A stretch of DNA of 36,334 bases from assembly GCF_900100155.1 (NCBI RefSeq), contig NZ_FMTP01000013.1, positions 1-36,334 of the forward strand, read 5' to 3'. The notes beneath the pieces are model-generated. The model saw only the letters and a list, made by a program, of their open reading frames with translations, made no database searches and was not told the origin of the DNA. A program made the position numbers and the translations under genes. Position 1 is the stretch's first letter, and every line of letters starts with the position of its first letter. Of the stretch, positions 24,794 through 34,503 are shown piece by piece. This DNA is from Ancylobacter rudongensis. Lineage in GTDB: Bacteria; Pseudomonadota; Alphaproteobacteria; Rhizobiales; Xanthobacteraceae.

Positions 24794-25415
24794 TCTGCGC
24801 GTCGACGCCTCTCGGGCGCCCGCTGCCTGCCGACGGCGTTTTCTGAAGGCGGGGTCTGATACGACGCCACCCAGCGCAGGCGGCCGGACGCTGCCGGCGC
24901 GCGTCGCGCATGTCCTCACTGCAGTTTTTGTCCGCGACACAGCGCAACGAGTGGCGCGCGGCATCGATCAGCCAAGCCACATGCCGCACAGGATGCACCA
25001 AGATGCGCGGCTGCCGGGTGGATGCGGCCGCCGCTGCTGCTGCGTCCCCGCCCGGAACACGACCTATCACGGTAGCGCGGAACTTTGTGCCCGCTGCGCC
25101 GTAAAGGGGTGCAGAGCTCGGTGAAGCGTCATAGGGAGGGGAAGACGTGGCGCGAGGTAAGAGGCAGTTGAAGGTACCAGACGCCAGCGGCGCAGCGCCA
25201 AGCCCTTGGCCGTCGCCAGATTTCTGTCGTCCAGCAGCGCTGAAATTTGCATTCTTCCGCCTGCAAGGTTGACGTCCCGCGGTTTCGCACGGCAATCAGG
25301 AGCAGGCTCACCTATGGAAAGCTGGCGTTCATTGTCGCCGGGCTAGTTTCGCGGTCCGAAAGGAATGTTGCCACGGTCAGGCGACAGTCCGGCCATTGAT
25401 GCAGGAGTAGACGGT
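24769..25415. other. Intergenic region between parA-like gene and tamA
   Basis: 647 bases with no recognisable gene. It starts with the repeated parA end. It should contain the promoter of tamA-tamB; no clear -35/-10 pair was found. A minus-strand open frame at 24783-25295 translates to Arg/Pro/Ala-rich sequence without motifs and is not called. Confidence 0.5.
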
Positions 25416-27416
25416 TTGGCGGGTGGAAGACGGAAAGGGCATCTTTGGCTTGCGCTCGCGTTCTGCGTGGCTCTTGCCCTGCCTGCCCTCCCCGTGCCGG
25501 CCTCCGCCCAGCTTTTCGGCGGCAACAATGACGAGGCGGCCGAGGATGGCGCGAATGGCGGGTTCTTCGGCCCACTGATCAATCTGTTCAGCCCCCGACC
25601 GATCTCATCCGGCCCCCCGGCCCCGGACGCCACGCCTTACACCGTGACACTCGACGTGACCGGCGGCGACAGCACCCTGAAGGACCGGATCGAGGCCGCC
25701 TCGAACCTCGAACGGTTGAGCGAGCGCCCGCCGTCCGGCGCCGCCGGCCTGGTGCGCCGGGCGCTGGCGGATCGGCGGGACATCAACGCCGCGCTCTACG
25801 GCGCCGGCTATTATGGTGGCATCATCCGCATCCGCATCGCCGGAAGCCCGCCGGATGCCCCCGATGTGTTCCAACGTGTGGAAGCCGCACGGGCGCGCGG
25901 GCCCGTGCCGGTGCAGGTCGCGGTACAGGCCGGCCCACAGTTCCAGTTCGGACGCGTCGAATTGCTCGATGCCGCAACCCGCCGCCTGCTGGCCGACGCC
26001 CCGGCCCTGTCGCGGCTACGGCTGGTGCCTGGAGAGGCCGCCCTGGCGACGTCCATCGTCCGCGCCGAAGGCATGATCGTCGATCATTGGCGGCGGATGG
26101 CCCATCCCTTCGCCCGGATCGAGAGCAAGGAAGTCGTGGCCGACCATGCCTCGCACATGGTGGATGTCACGTTTCTCGTCTCCCCGGGTCCGATCGCCAC
26201 GTTCGGCCGCTTCAACGTCGTTGGCGCCGATTTCCTCACCCCCGGCTTCATCGAGGAGCGCATCGAGATCGCGCCGGGCACGCCGTATTCGCCCGAGGTG
26301 CTGGACCGGATGCGCCGCCGCCTGCTGGAATATGAGGCGATCGCCAGCGTGCGCGTGCGCGAGGCCGACCGGCTGGAGGCCGATGGCAGCCTGCCGGTGA
26401 CAATCGAAGTGTCGCCCCGCAAGCCGCGCTATATCGGCGTCAGCGCCACCTATTCGTCGACCGATGGGTCGGCGATCAATGCCTATTGGGGCCATCGCAA
26501 CCTGTTTGGTGGCGGTGAGACTCTGCGGCTCGATGCCCAGGTCTCGTGGTTCGGCGAGAAGTCGGAGGCGGTGCCCACGGCCGACCCGTTCGGCTACAAG
26601 CTCGCCGCCGCCTTCGTGAAGCCCGGCATCTATACGGCGCAGGACGACCTTGTTGCCAATGCGGCGGTGCTGCGAGAAGTTACCAACGCCTATGTGCGCG
26701 AGGCGGTGACGCTGCTGGTCGGCGTTCGGCACCGCTACAGCGACGACCTGACCCTGCAGGTGAGCCTCGACCTCGAACAGTCGCAGGTTGAGGACAGCAC
26801 CGGCACCAATGATTACGGCATTGTCGGCGTGCCATTCGAGCTGACCTATGACAACACCGACAGCAAGCTCGATCCCTCGCGCGGCTGGCGCGCAACGGCG
26901 ACAGTCGAACCCTTTGCCTATCTCGGCGATGCCGGGGCCGGTCCCACCCTGTTCAAGGGATCCGTCTCGACCTACCACGCCTTCGATGAGCGCAAGCGCT
27001 TCATCCTGGCTGGTCGTGTGGCCGCCGGCAGCATCATCGGCGCGGGCCTTTATGACGTGCCGCCGCAGCGGCGCTTCTATGTCGGCGGCGGCGGCTCGCT
27101 GCGCGGCTATGAGTACCAGTCGGCCAGCCCTCGCAACGAGGAAGGCATCATCATTGGCGGGCGCAGCTTCGTCGAGGCCTCGCTGGAAGCCCGCCTTCGT
27201 GTCACCGACACCATCGGCATTGTGCCGTTCTTCGACATGGGCTCGGCCTTCGCCTCCGAATGGCCGGACTTCGACGGCATGAAATATTCGGCGGGCGTGG
27301 GCCTGCGCTACTACACGGCGATCGGCCCGCTGCGGGTCGACTTCGCCTTCCCGCTCAATCCGGGGCCGGAGGACGGTGATTTCGGCGTCTATGTCAGTCT
27401 GGGGCAGGCCTTCTGA
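25416..27416 (+). CDS. tamA: Translocation and assembly module TamA (Omp85 family)
   Basis: An outer-membrane Omp85 protein that, with TamB, helps insert a subset of beta-barrel proteins and supports envelope lipid homeostasis. Numbering from 25416: signal peptide 1-31 (ending PVPASA), three POTRA domains over about 74-330, and a 16-stranded barrel from about 335 (YIGVSATYSSTDG) to the terminal Phe666 (SLGQAF). The L6 loop motif is RFYVGGGGSLRGYEYQ near 553-568. The start is chosen as TTG 25416 with AGGAG 8 bases upstream, because it puts the signal peptide at the N-terminus. The in-frame ATG at 25365 would add 17 non-signal residues and has an SD only one base away. Its stop overlaps the tamB start. 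Confidence 0.92.
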   Translation: MAGGRRKGHLWLALAFCVALALPALPVPASAQLFGGNNDEAAEDGANGGFFGPLINLFSPRPISSGPPAPDATPYTVTLDVTGGDSTLKDRIEAASNLERLSERPPSGAAGLVRRALADRRDINAALYGAGYYGGIIRIRIAGSPPDAPDVFQRVEAARARGPVPVQVAVQAGPQFQFGRVELLDAATRRLLADAPALSRLRLVPGEAALATSIVRAEGMIVDHWRRMAHPFARIESKEVVADHASHMVDVTFLVSPGPIATFGRFNVVGADFLTPGFIEERIEIAPGTPYSPEVLDRMRRRLLEYEAIASVRVREADRLEADGSLPVTIEVSPRKPRYIGVSATYSSTDGSAINAYWGHRNLFGGGETLRLDAQVSWFGEKSEAVPTADPFGYKLAAAFVKPGIYTAQDDLVANAAVLREVTNAYVREAVTLLVGVRHRYSDDLTLQVSLDLEQSQVEDSTGTNDYGIVGVPFELTYDNTDSKLDPSRGWRATATVEPFAYLGDAGAGPTLFKGSVSTYHAFDERKRFILAGRVAAGSIIGAGLYDVPPQRRFYVGGGGSLRGYEYQSASPRNEEGIIIGGRSFVEASLEARLRVTDTIGIVPFFDMGSAFASEWPDFDGMKYSAGVGLRYYTAIGPLRVDFAFPLNPGPEDGDFGVYVSLGQAF

Positions 27417-30400
27417 TGACACGCGCGCTCAGAATACTCGCCATCACGCTGCTCTCGTTGCTGGGGCTGCTGGTCATCGCCTTCGGCGCGCTGCAGACAC
27501 CGCCGGGCAAAGCGCTGCTCGCCCGCGTCGCCTCGTCGCTTGCCTCTTCTCCCGGCCTCACCGTCTCCCTTCGCGGGTTGGGCGGCTTCGTGCCCTTCGA
27601 CATCAGCGTCGAGAGCATCGAGATCTCTGACGCGGAAGGCCCGTTCACCCGCATTGAGAATGCGCGGCTCGACTGGCGGCCGCTCGCTCTGCTCGCGGGG
27701 CGGGTGGATGTGACCACCCTTACTGCGGCGCGCGTCAGCCTCGAGCGCCGGCCGGTACTTCCACCCTCGCCGCCGTCCCAGACCGAGGGGACGTCCTTCG
27801 CCCTGCCGGTCCGGCTCGAAACGCTCGCCATTCCCGACATTGTGCTCGCCGAGCCGGTGCTGGGTCATGCGGCGCGGCTCTCGCTGAACGGTTCAGCCAA
27901 CCTCGCCTCTCTGGCGCAGGGCATGTCGATGACCTTCGCGCTGGAGCGCCTCGACGCGCCCGGCACGCTAACGGGATCCGTCGGCTATGCCCCGGAAACC
28001 GGGCGTCTCGATCTCGACATCGCCGCGCGCGAGCCGGCCGGTGGGTTGATGGCGCGCGCCGCCGGCTTTGATGGGCTGCCGGAGATTGCCGCCGCGCTGA
28101 AGGGCGCCGGCCCGCTCGATGCCTGGGATGGGCATCTGCGCATCACCGTCGGCGATCTCGCCGAAGCCAGTGGCGCGGCGGGCATTCGCGCCGTCGCGGA
28201 CGGGCACAGGGTGAACTTCGCCATTGACGCCGATATCGCCTCTATTTTGCCGGCAAACGTTTCGCCGTTGTTCGAAGGGCGAAGTGAGCTAGCCGGCTCG
28301 GCAACCGTCGATCCGGCGCGGAAACTAGTCATAGAGACGCTCACCGCACGCGCTGCCGGCTTCCGCGCCACGGTAAGCGGCACGCTCGACGCCGCCGAGA
28401 CGGCCGACCTCACCTTCGATGCCCAGCTGGGCGACGCCGCACGCTTTACCACCCTTGCTCCGGGCGTCGGCTGGCAGAGCCTCGGCCTTGCCGGAACGCT
28501 AAAGGGGGCGTTGCGCGCGCCTGCAATCGAGGCACGGGTCACGGCGACTGAGCTTACCGGCCTCGACTACCGCGCCGGCGGCCTCTCCGCCACGCTGCGC
28601 ACCCTGCCCGCTGTGCCCGGGCTTCTGGCTTTTTCAGTGGAGGGCACGGCAGACGCCTTAACCGCCGTGGATCCGCAAGTGGCGGCAGCACTCGGCACAC
28701 AGGGGCGCTTCTCGGCAGCCGGCACGGTGCCCACAGGCGGCGACGCCGTGCTGGAAGCGGCGTCGGTCGAGTTGTCCGCGATCACGGCGCGTTTTGCCGG
28801 GCGGGCGGATGGGCGCGCCATTGACGGCGACCTTGGCGTCAGCCGGCTGAACCTCGCCGCCTTCTCGCCGCTCGCCGGCCGCCCCCTTGCGGGCACGGCA
28901 ACGCTCGACGCACGGTTCTCCGCCTCGACGGACCTGACGCGCGCCAGCGCCGTGGTCGAGGGCCGCGCGCAGGGACTTGAGACGGGCATCGCCCGCCTCG
29001 ATGCTCTTGTCGGCCAGAGCCTCAGCATCAATGGCACGCTCGCCCGGGACGGCGCCAATGCGCTCTCGGTAGATAGCCTCAAGATCGAGACGGACGGCAT
29101 CTCGGCCACCGTCGATGGTCGCCTCGCCACCGATGTAGCCGACCTCACCGCTAAGCTCGCCCTCGACGATCTCGCGCGGATCGACCCGCGCCTTGCCGGC
29201 GCGCTCCAGGCCGATGCCGCCTTTTCCGGAACGCTCGACGCCCTCGGCGTCAAGGCGACGCTGCATGTGCCCGACGGCATGGCGGAGGGACGGCCGCTGC
29301 GCGATGTGACGCTCGACATCTCCGCAACGGATATCACCAACGAAGTGGCCGGAACGTTTTCGCTCTCCGGCGACATTGGCGGAAAGCCGGCGCGAGGCTC
29401 TGCCGCTCTGGCAACGCAGCCGGACGGAAGCCGCCGCCTGTCAGACCTCGATCTCGCCATCGGCTCGGTCACGGCGCGCGGCGACCTGACCCTGACCCCC
29501 GACGGCCTCGCGAACGGACGGCTCAATCTTGCTGCCGGCGACATCGCCGACATCGCCGCGCTCGCCCTCACCGAAATGGCAGGCGCCCTGAACGCGGATG
29601 TCACGCTCAGCGTCGCCGAGGGCCAGCAGAACGCGGATGTGCGCGCCAGCGCAGAGCGGCTCCGCGCCTTCGGACAGAGCGTAGGCTCAGCCAGCATCAA
29701 TGGTAGCGTGCGCGATCTGCGCGGCGTGCCGCTGCTCGATGGCACCGCCGATCTGCGGGCCGTAGATCTTTCCGGCGTGACCGTGGAGACCGCCACTCTT
29801 CGCGCCAATGGCACCGCCACCGGCACCGATCTCACGCTGGAGGCCCTCGCCCAGGGCACCACTCTGCGCGCCGCCGGCCGGCTGGAGCCGATGGCGGACG
29901 GCGCGCGGCTGCGGCTCGATCGGCTCACTGCAGCGCGGCCCGGCCTCAACGCGGCATTGAGCGCGCCGGCGACCTTCACCCTCACGGGCGGCACGGTTGC
30001 CATCGACCGGCTGGCGCTGACCGCCGGCGGCGGCGCCGCCACCGTGTCCGGCACGGCCGGCGAACGGCTCGATCTCGCCGTCGACCTGCGGGCCCTCCCG
30101 TTGGCGCTGGTCAATCTCGTCGCGCCAGAGGCGAACCTCTCGGGCACACTGGCGGGAACGGCGCGCCTTGGCGGCACCGCTTCCGCGCCCACCGGCCCCT
30201 TTGATCTTCGCATCACCCGCCTGAGCCGTCCGGACCTCGCCAGTTCCGGCGCCGGGCCTTTCGATATCGCCGCCTCGGGCACGCTGGGCAATGGGCGGGC
30301 GCAGCTGCGCGCCACCATCACCGGGCAGAATCTGCAAGGCCTCACCCTGAACGGCTCGGTGCCGCTCGGCGCCGGCGAACTCGATCTTGCCCTGCGTGGC

Positions 30401-31678
30401 GCCATCAACCTCGCCATCGCCAATCCCATGCTTGCCGCCACGGGCGCGCGCGTAGCCGGCATCGCGAATGTCGACGCCACGCTGCGCGGCACCCTCGCCG
30501 CCCCGCGTGCCGGTGGCACGGTAAGGCTCAGTGGCGGCCGCTTCGACGATTCCGTCAACGGCGTGGCGCTCGGCAATATCGAGGCGGTGCTCACCGGCAC
30601 CGATCGCTCGGTCACGCTCACCAGTTTCCGCGCCACCACCACCAATGGCGGCAGCATCAGCGGGCGCGGCACTGTCGCGCTTGATCCCTCCGCCGGCTAC
30701 CCCGGCCGGATCGACCTCGATCTGGTCAATGCGGCACTGGTGAACAGCGATCTCATGCGTTTGGTGGCGGAAGGTCGCCTCGGCATCGAAGGTGCGTTCC
30801 TGAATGGACCTCGTCTGACCGGCCGGCTGGTGCTGCGCGCGCTGGACATCAACGTTCCGGACCGCTTCCCGGGCGGCGTTCAGGACCTGAATGTCCGCCA
30901 CGTGAATGCGAGCGCGGAGTTCAAGCGCAAGAGCCCCACCGTACAGCGCCAGCAGGGGCCGGCGGCGCCGACCCGCAACGGTATCGCGCTCGATCTGGTG
31001 CTCTCGGCGCCAAGCAACAATGTGTTCGTGCGCGGCCTTGGCATCGAGGCGCAGCTCGGCGGCGAGCTGAAGCTCAGCGGCACGACGCGGGCGCCGGTGA
31101 CGCTGGGCGCGTTCCAGCTGCGGCGCGGCTCTTTCGATTTCGGCGGACGTCGCCTGACCTTCACCCGCGGCAACATCACCTTCACCGGCACCACCGACCC
31201 GGAACTCGACTTCATCGCCGAAACGACCAGCACCGACATCACCGCCCGGGTGCTGGTTTCGGGCCCGGCCTCCCGCCCGGTGGTCAGCTTCTCCTCCACG
31301 CCGACCCTGCCGCAGGACGAGGTCATCTCCCGGCTGCTGTTCGGCCGCTCCGCCGGTTCGCTCAATGGCGGCCAGGCGCTGCAGCTCGCACAGGCCGCCG
31401 CACAGTTCTCCGGCGGCGCCGGAGTGCTGGAAAACGTACGCCGCTCGCTCGGCGTCGACAGCCTCGAACTGGGCACGGACGCGGAGGGCACCGGTGGTCA
31501 GGTGGGCATTGGCCGCCGGTTGAACGACAATATCTATCTCGGCGTGCGCCAAGGCACGTCGGCGGGATCGAGCCGCGTCACGGTCGATGTGGATGTGACC
31601 AAGAACATCCGGCTTCAGGGCGCGACGGGCGCCAACGGCGCCGCGGAGGTCGGCATCGGCGCCCAGTGGGATTACTGA
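27416..31678 (+). CDS. tamB: Translocation and assembly module TamB (DUF490/AsmA-like)
   Basis: A 1420-residue envelope-spanning protein, inner-membrane anchored by one N-terminal TM (LRILAITLLSLLGLLVIAFG, about 5-24). The long middle is repetitive amphipathic beta strands (LxLxA, TLDARF, ISATVDGRL types), which form the hydrophobic groove of AsmA/TamB-class bridge proteins for lipid transfer. The C-terminal conserved TamB domain lies at about 1080-1420 with GGRRLTFTRGNITFTG, LPQDEVISRLLFGRS and the end VGIGAQWDY. The length fits the family. ATG at 27416 overlaps the tamA stop (TGATG), showing translational coupling. Long antisense frames inside this gene are composition artefacts. Confidence 0.95.
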   Translation: MTRALRILAITLLSLLGLLVIAFGALQTPPGKALLARVASSLASSPGLTVSLRGLGGFVPFDISVESIEISDAEGPFTRIENARLDWRPLALLAGRVDVTTLTAARVSLERRPVLPPSPPSQTEGTSFALPVRLETLAIPDIVLAEPVLGHAARLSLNGSANLASLAQGMSMTFALERLDAPGTLTGSVGYAPETGRLDLDIAAREPAGGLMARAAGFDGLPEIAAALKGAGPLDAWDGHLRITVGDLAEASGAAGIRAVADGHRVNFAIDADIASILPANVSPLFEGRSELAGSATVDPARKLVIETLTARAAGFRATVSGTLDAAETADLTFDAQLGDAARFTTLAPGVGWQSLGLAGTLKGALRAPAIEARVTATELTGLDYRAGGLSATLRTLPAVPGLLAFSVEGTADALTAVDPQVAAALGTQGRFSAAGTVPTGGDAVLEAASVELSAITARFAGRADGRAIDGDLGVSRLNLAAFSPLAGRPLAGTATLDARFSASTDLTRASAVVEGRAQGLETGIARLDALVGQSLSINGTLARDGANALSVDSLKIETDGISATVDGRLATDVADLTAKLALDDLARIDPRLAGALQADAAFSGTLDALGVKATLHVPDGMAEGRPLRDVTLDISATDITNEVAGTFSLSGDIGGKPARGSAALATQPDGSRRLSDLDLAIGSVTARGDLTLTPDGLANGRLNLAAGDIADIAALALTEMAGALNADVTLSVAEGQQNADVRASAERLRAFGQSVGSASINGSVRDLRGVPLLDGTADLRAVDLSGVTVETATLRANGTATGTDLTLEALAQGTTLRAAGRLEPMADGARLRLDRLTAARPGLNAALSAPATFTLTGGTVAIDRLALTAGGGAATVSGTAGERLDLAVDLRALPLALVNLVAPEANLSGTLAGTARLGGTASAPTGPFDLRITRLSRPDLASSGAGPFDIAASGTLGNGRAQLRATITGQNLQGLTLNGSVPLGAGELDLALRGAINLAIANPMLAATGARVAGIANVDATLRGTLAAPRAGGTVRLSGGRFDDSVNGVALGNIEAVLTGTDRSVTLTSFRATTTNGGSISGRGTVALDPSAGYPGRIDLDLVNAALVNSDLMRLVAEGRLGIEGAFLNGPRLTGRLVLRALDINVPDRFPGGVQDLNVRHVNASAEFKRKSPTVQRQQGPAAPTRNGIALDLVLSAPSNNVFVRGLGIEAQLGGELKLSGTTRAPVTLGAFQLRRGSFDFGGRRLTFTRGNITFTGTTDPELDFIAETTSTDITARVLVSGPASRPVVSFSSTPTLPQDEVISRLLFGRSAGSLNGGQALQLAQAAAQFSGGAGVLENVRRSLGVDSLELGTDAEGTGGQVGIGRRLNDNIYLGVRQGTSAGSSRVTVDVDVTKNIRLQGATGANGAAEVGIGAQWDY

Positions 31679-31943
31679 GGCGGCTAAGGTTCAGTTGAAA
31701 ACCGCGTTGTCAGGCGATGCTGGGCCCACCTCGACGCCGCGACGGGTCGGCCATGCTACCGCGCGTCCCGCGACAATGAGGTTCTGTTTCCCGAGCCCGG
31801 ATACGGTGACGCAGCCGCCCCTCCGCCCTCTCCTCAGAGACCGGGCAACGGCCAGCTGATGGCGTTCGGGCGGACACTGAGACCCGAAGTGATCGTTTGG
31901 GTCGGGTGATGCGTAATAAAGCGATCTCCTCAGGATTAGCCGC

Positions 31944-33392
31944 ATGCGCCCACCGTCCGACCGCCCCGCCCTCGTCTGGTTTCGTGACGATCTGCGCCTC
32001 GATGACAATCCGGCGCTCGACGCGGCGAAGGCGACGGGGCGGCCGCTGGTTCTCGTTTTCCTGCTTGACGAGCAGAGCGAAGGGATCCGCCCGCTCGGCG
32101 GCGCGGTGCGCTGGTGGCTCGGCCGCTCGCTGGCGGCGCTGGCGGCGGCGATCGAAGCGAAGGGCGGCGAGTTGGTCCTGCGCCGTGGCCGGGCGATCGA
32201 CTGCATCCCCGATCTCGCGCGGGACATTGGCGCGCAGGCCGTTTACTGGAACCGCCGCTACAGCGCCCCCGAGATCGCCGTCGACAAGGCGGTGAAGTTG
32301 GCGCTCACGACAGGCGGAATTGCCGTGGAGAGCTTCGGTGGAAACCTCCTCCACGAGCCATGGACCGTCGAAACGCAGTCGGGAGGCGCGTTCCGCGTAT
32401 TCACGCCCTTCTATCGGCGGGCCGTGACGCAGGCCATCCGAGTGCCTTCGCGCGCCGCCTCGCAGTGGAGGTTCGGCCACCCGCCAGACGGCGAGCGGCG
32501 TGAGGAATGGGCACTGGAGCCGACCGCACCTGATTGGGCGGGCGGGCTACGGCAAGCCTGGACGCCGGGCGAGGATGGTGCGCTGACGGCGCTCGCCGCC
32601 TTCATCGATGGCGGGCTCGACGGCTATGCCGACCAACGCGACCGTCCGGACCTGCCTTCGACGTCGCGCCTTTCGCCACATCTGCGCTTTGGCGAAATCT
32701 CCCCGCACCGGGCGCTCGCCGCCGTGCGGCACGCCGAAGCTGACGGCAGCGCGGCCCCGCGCGACGTGGGCAAGTTCGTCAGCGAGGTCTATTGGCGCGA
32801 GTTCAGCTATAACCTGCTGTTCCACTTCCCCGACATTGGGCACGCCAATTTCAACGATCGCTTCGACGCCTTTGAGTGGGCCAGCGACGGGGCGCTGGTG
32901 CGGGCCTGGCGGCGCGGCCTGACCGGCTATCCCCTCGTCGATGCCGGCATGCGGCAACTCTGGCAGACCGGCTGGATGCACAACCGCGTGCGCATGGTGG
33001 CGGCGTCCTTCCTCATCAAGCATTGTCTCACCGACTGGCGGCGGGGCGAGGAATGGTTCTGGGACACGCTGGTCGATGCCGATCCCGCGAACAACCCGGC
33101 GAGCTGGCAATGGGTCGCCGGCTCGGGCGCCGACGCCGCCCCCTATTTCCGCGTCTTCAATCCGGTTGCGCAGGGCGAGAAGTTCGATCCCGACGGTCAT
33201 TATGTCAGGCAGTTCGTGCCGGAACTGGCCGCGCTGCCCTCCAGCATCCTCCACAAGCCCTGGGAGGCGGCGCCCGCCGTGCTGCGGCAGGCCGGCGTGG
33301 TCCTCGGCGAAACCTATCCGCGTCCGGTCGTCGATCATGCATGGGCCCGCCAGCGGGCTCTCGACCGATTTCAGCGCATTCGCGCCGAATAG
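31944..33392 (+). CDS. phrB: Deoxyribodipyrimidine photolyase
   Basis: A light-driven flavoenzyme that splits cyclobutane pyrimidine dimers. 482 residues: the N-terminal antenna-binding Rossmann domain begins VWFRDDLRLDDNPAL at 11-25. The C-terminal FAD/DNA-binding domain contains VYWREFSYNLLFHFP near 283-297, QLWQTGWMHNRVRM near 336-350 and PASWQWVAGSGAD near 384-396. The RDDLRLDDNPAL and WQWVAGSGAD motifs point to class I CPD photolyase rather than cryptochrome, CryB/FeS-BCP or plant-type class II. No strong Shine-Dalgarno precedes ATG 31944. It is 79 bases upstream of cysK on the same strand; whether it joins that operon is uncertain. Confidence 0.94.
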   Translation: MRPPSDRPALVWFRDDLRLDDNPALDAAKATGRPLVLVFLLDEQSEGIRPLGGAVRWWLGRSLAALAAAIEAKGGELVLRRGRAIDCIPDLARDIGAQAVYWNRRYSAPEIAVDKAVKLALTTGGIAVESFGGNLLHEPWTVETQSGGAFRVFTPFYRRAVTQAIRVPSRAASQWRFGHPPDGERREEWALEPTAPDWAGGLRQAWTPGEDGALTALAAFIDGGLDGYADQRDRPDLPSTSRLSPHLRFGEISPHRALAAVRHAEADGSAAPRDVGKFVSEVYWREFSYNLLFHFPDIGHANFNDRFDAFEWASDGALVRAWRRGLTGYPLVDAGMRQLWQTGWMHNRVRMVAASFLIKHCLTDWRRGEEWFWDTLVDADPANNPASWQWVAGSGADAAPYFRVFNPVAQGEKFDPDGHYVRQFVPELAALPSSILHKPWEAAPAVLRQAGVVLGETYPRPVVDHAWARQRALDRFQRIRAE

Positions 33393-33471
33393 CACGGCCA
33401 TGCCGGTTGCCGAGGCGGAGCGGGATCACTAATTTCGTGGCCCCCGGCACACGGCAACAGAAATCAGGTCC

Positions 33472-34503
33472 ATGGATATCCGCAACGGTCTCGTCGAGGC
33501 GATCGGCAACACGCCGCTCATCAAGCTCCAGCGCGCCTCGCAGGCCACCGGCTGTACGATCCTCGGCAAGGCGGAGTTCCTCAACCCCGGCCAGTCGGTG
33601 AAGGACCGCGCCGCCCTGTTCATCATCCAGGACGCGGTGGCACGCGGCGCGCTGCGTCCCGGCGGCGTCATTGTCGAGGGCACGGCCGGCAATACTGGCA
33701 TCGGCCTCGCTCTGGTCGGCAATGCGCTGGGCTTCCGCTCGGTGATCGTCATTCCCGAGACGCAAAGCCAGGAAAAGAAGGACATGCTTCGCCTCGCCGG
33801 CGCCACGCTGGTGGAGGTGCCGGCCGTCGCCTACGCCAACCCGAACAACTACGTGAAAGTGTCCGGGCGGCTGGCTGAGGCACTGGCGGCGAACGAGCCG
33901 AACGGCGCGGTCTGGGCCAACCAGTTCGACAATGTCGCCAACCGCCTCGCCCATATCGAGACCACGGGTCCGGAAATCTGGGCGCAGACCAATGGCAAGG
34001 TCGACGGCTTCGTCTGCGCCGTCGGCACCGGCGGTACGCTGGCCGGCACCGGCATCGCCCTCAAGGCGCGCAACCCGGCGATCCGGATCGGCCTTGCCGA
34101 CCCCATGGGCGCGGCGCTCTACAGCTATTACACCACGGGCGAACTGAAATCCGAGGGCTCCTCCATCACCGAGGGCATCGGCCAGGGGCGGATCACCGCC
34201 AACCTGGAAGGCGCCCCCATCGACTGCGCCTATCAGATCGGCGACGCCGAAGCGGTTGAGATCGTGTTCGACCTGCTCGAGCATGAGGGCCTGTGCCTGG
34301 GCGGTTCGTCCGGCATCAATGTTGCCGGCGCGATCCGGCTGGCGAAGGAACTCGGGCCCGGCCATACCATCGTCACCATATTGTGTGACTTCGGCACCCG
34401 GTATCAGTCGAAGCTCTTCAACCCCGCCTTCCTGCGCGAGAAGGGCCTGCCCGTGCCGGGTTGGCTTGAGCGCAGCGTCGACGTGCCCAACGTGCTGGTG
34501 TGA
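33472..34503 (+). CDS. cysK: Cysteine synthase A (O-acetylserine sulfhydrylase)
   Basis: A PLP enzyme that makes cysteine from O-acetylserine and sulfide. 343 residues. The PLP lysine is Lys44 in NPGQSVKDRAA. The substrate loop reads EGTAGNTGIGLALV from residue 69 rather than the usual TSGNTGIA. The phosphate-binding GTGGTLAGTG follows, then EGSSITEGIGQGRI, GGSSGINVAGA and TILCDFGTRYQSKLFNP. The Ala in TAGNTG and the longer C-terminus place it in the larger cysteine-synthase-like branch seen in alphaproteobacteria and fungi, so cystathionine-type or other side activities are possible. It is translationally coupled by a one-base overlap (TGATG) to the alanyl-tRNA editing gene. Confidence 0.9.
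   Translation: MDIRNGLVEAIGNTPLIKLQRASQATGCTILGKAEFLNPGQSVKDRAALFIIQDAVARGALRPGGVIVEGTAGNTGIGLALVGNALGFRSVIVIPETQSQEKKDMLRLAGATLVEVPAVAYANPNNYVKVSGRLAEALAANEPNGAVWANQFDNVANRLAHIETTGPEIWAQTNGKVDGFVCAVGTGGTLAGTGIALKARNPAIRIGLADPMGAALYSYYTTGELKSEGSSITEGIGQGRITANLEGAPIDCAYQIGDAEAVEIVFDLLEHEGLCLGGSSGINVAGAIRLAKELGPGHTIVTILCDFGTRYQSKLFNPAFLREKGLPVPGWLERSVDVPNVLV

Noticed and set aside
24783..25295. Minus-strand open frame between the parA-like gene and tamA
   Set aside because: No ribosome-binding site, motif or hydrophobic pattern; composition typical of random GC-rich frames.
25365..25415. ATG at 25365 as the tamA start
   Set aside because: AAAGGA lies only one base before it, and it would put 17 polar residues in front of an otherwise well-formed signal peptide. 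TTG 25416 has AGGAG at 8 bases.
28567..31552. Two minus-strand open frames of over 600 codons opposite tamB
   Set aside because: They mirror the repetitive, GC-biased tamB sequence. The Arg/Ser/Ala-rich translations have no signal or fold.
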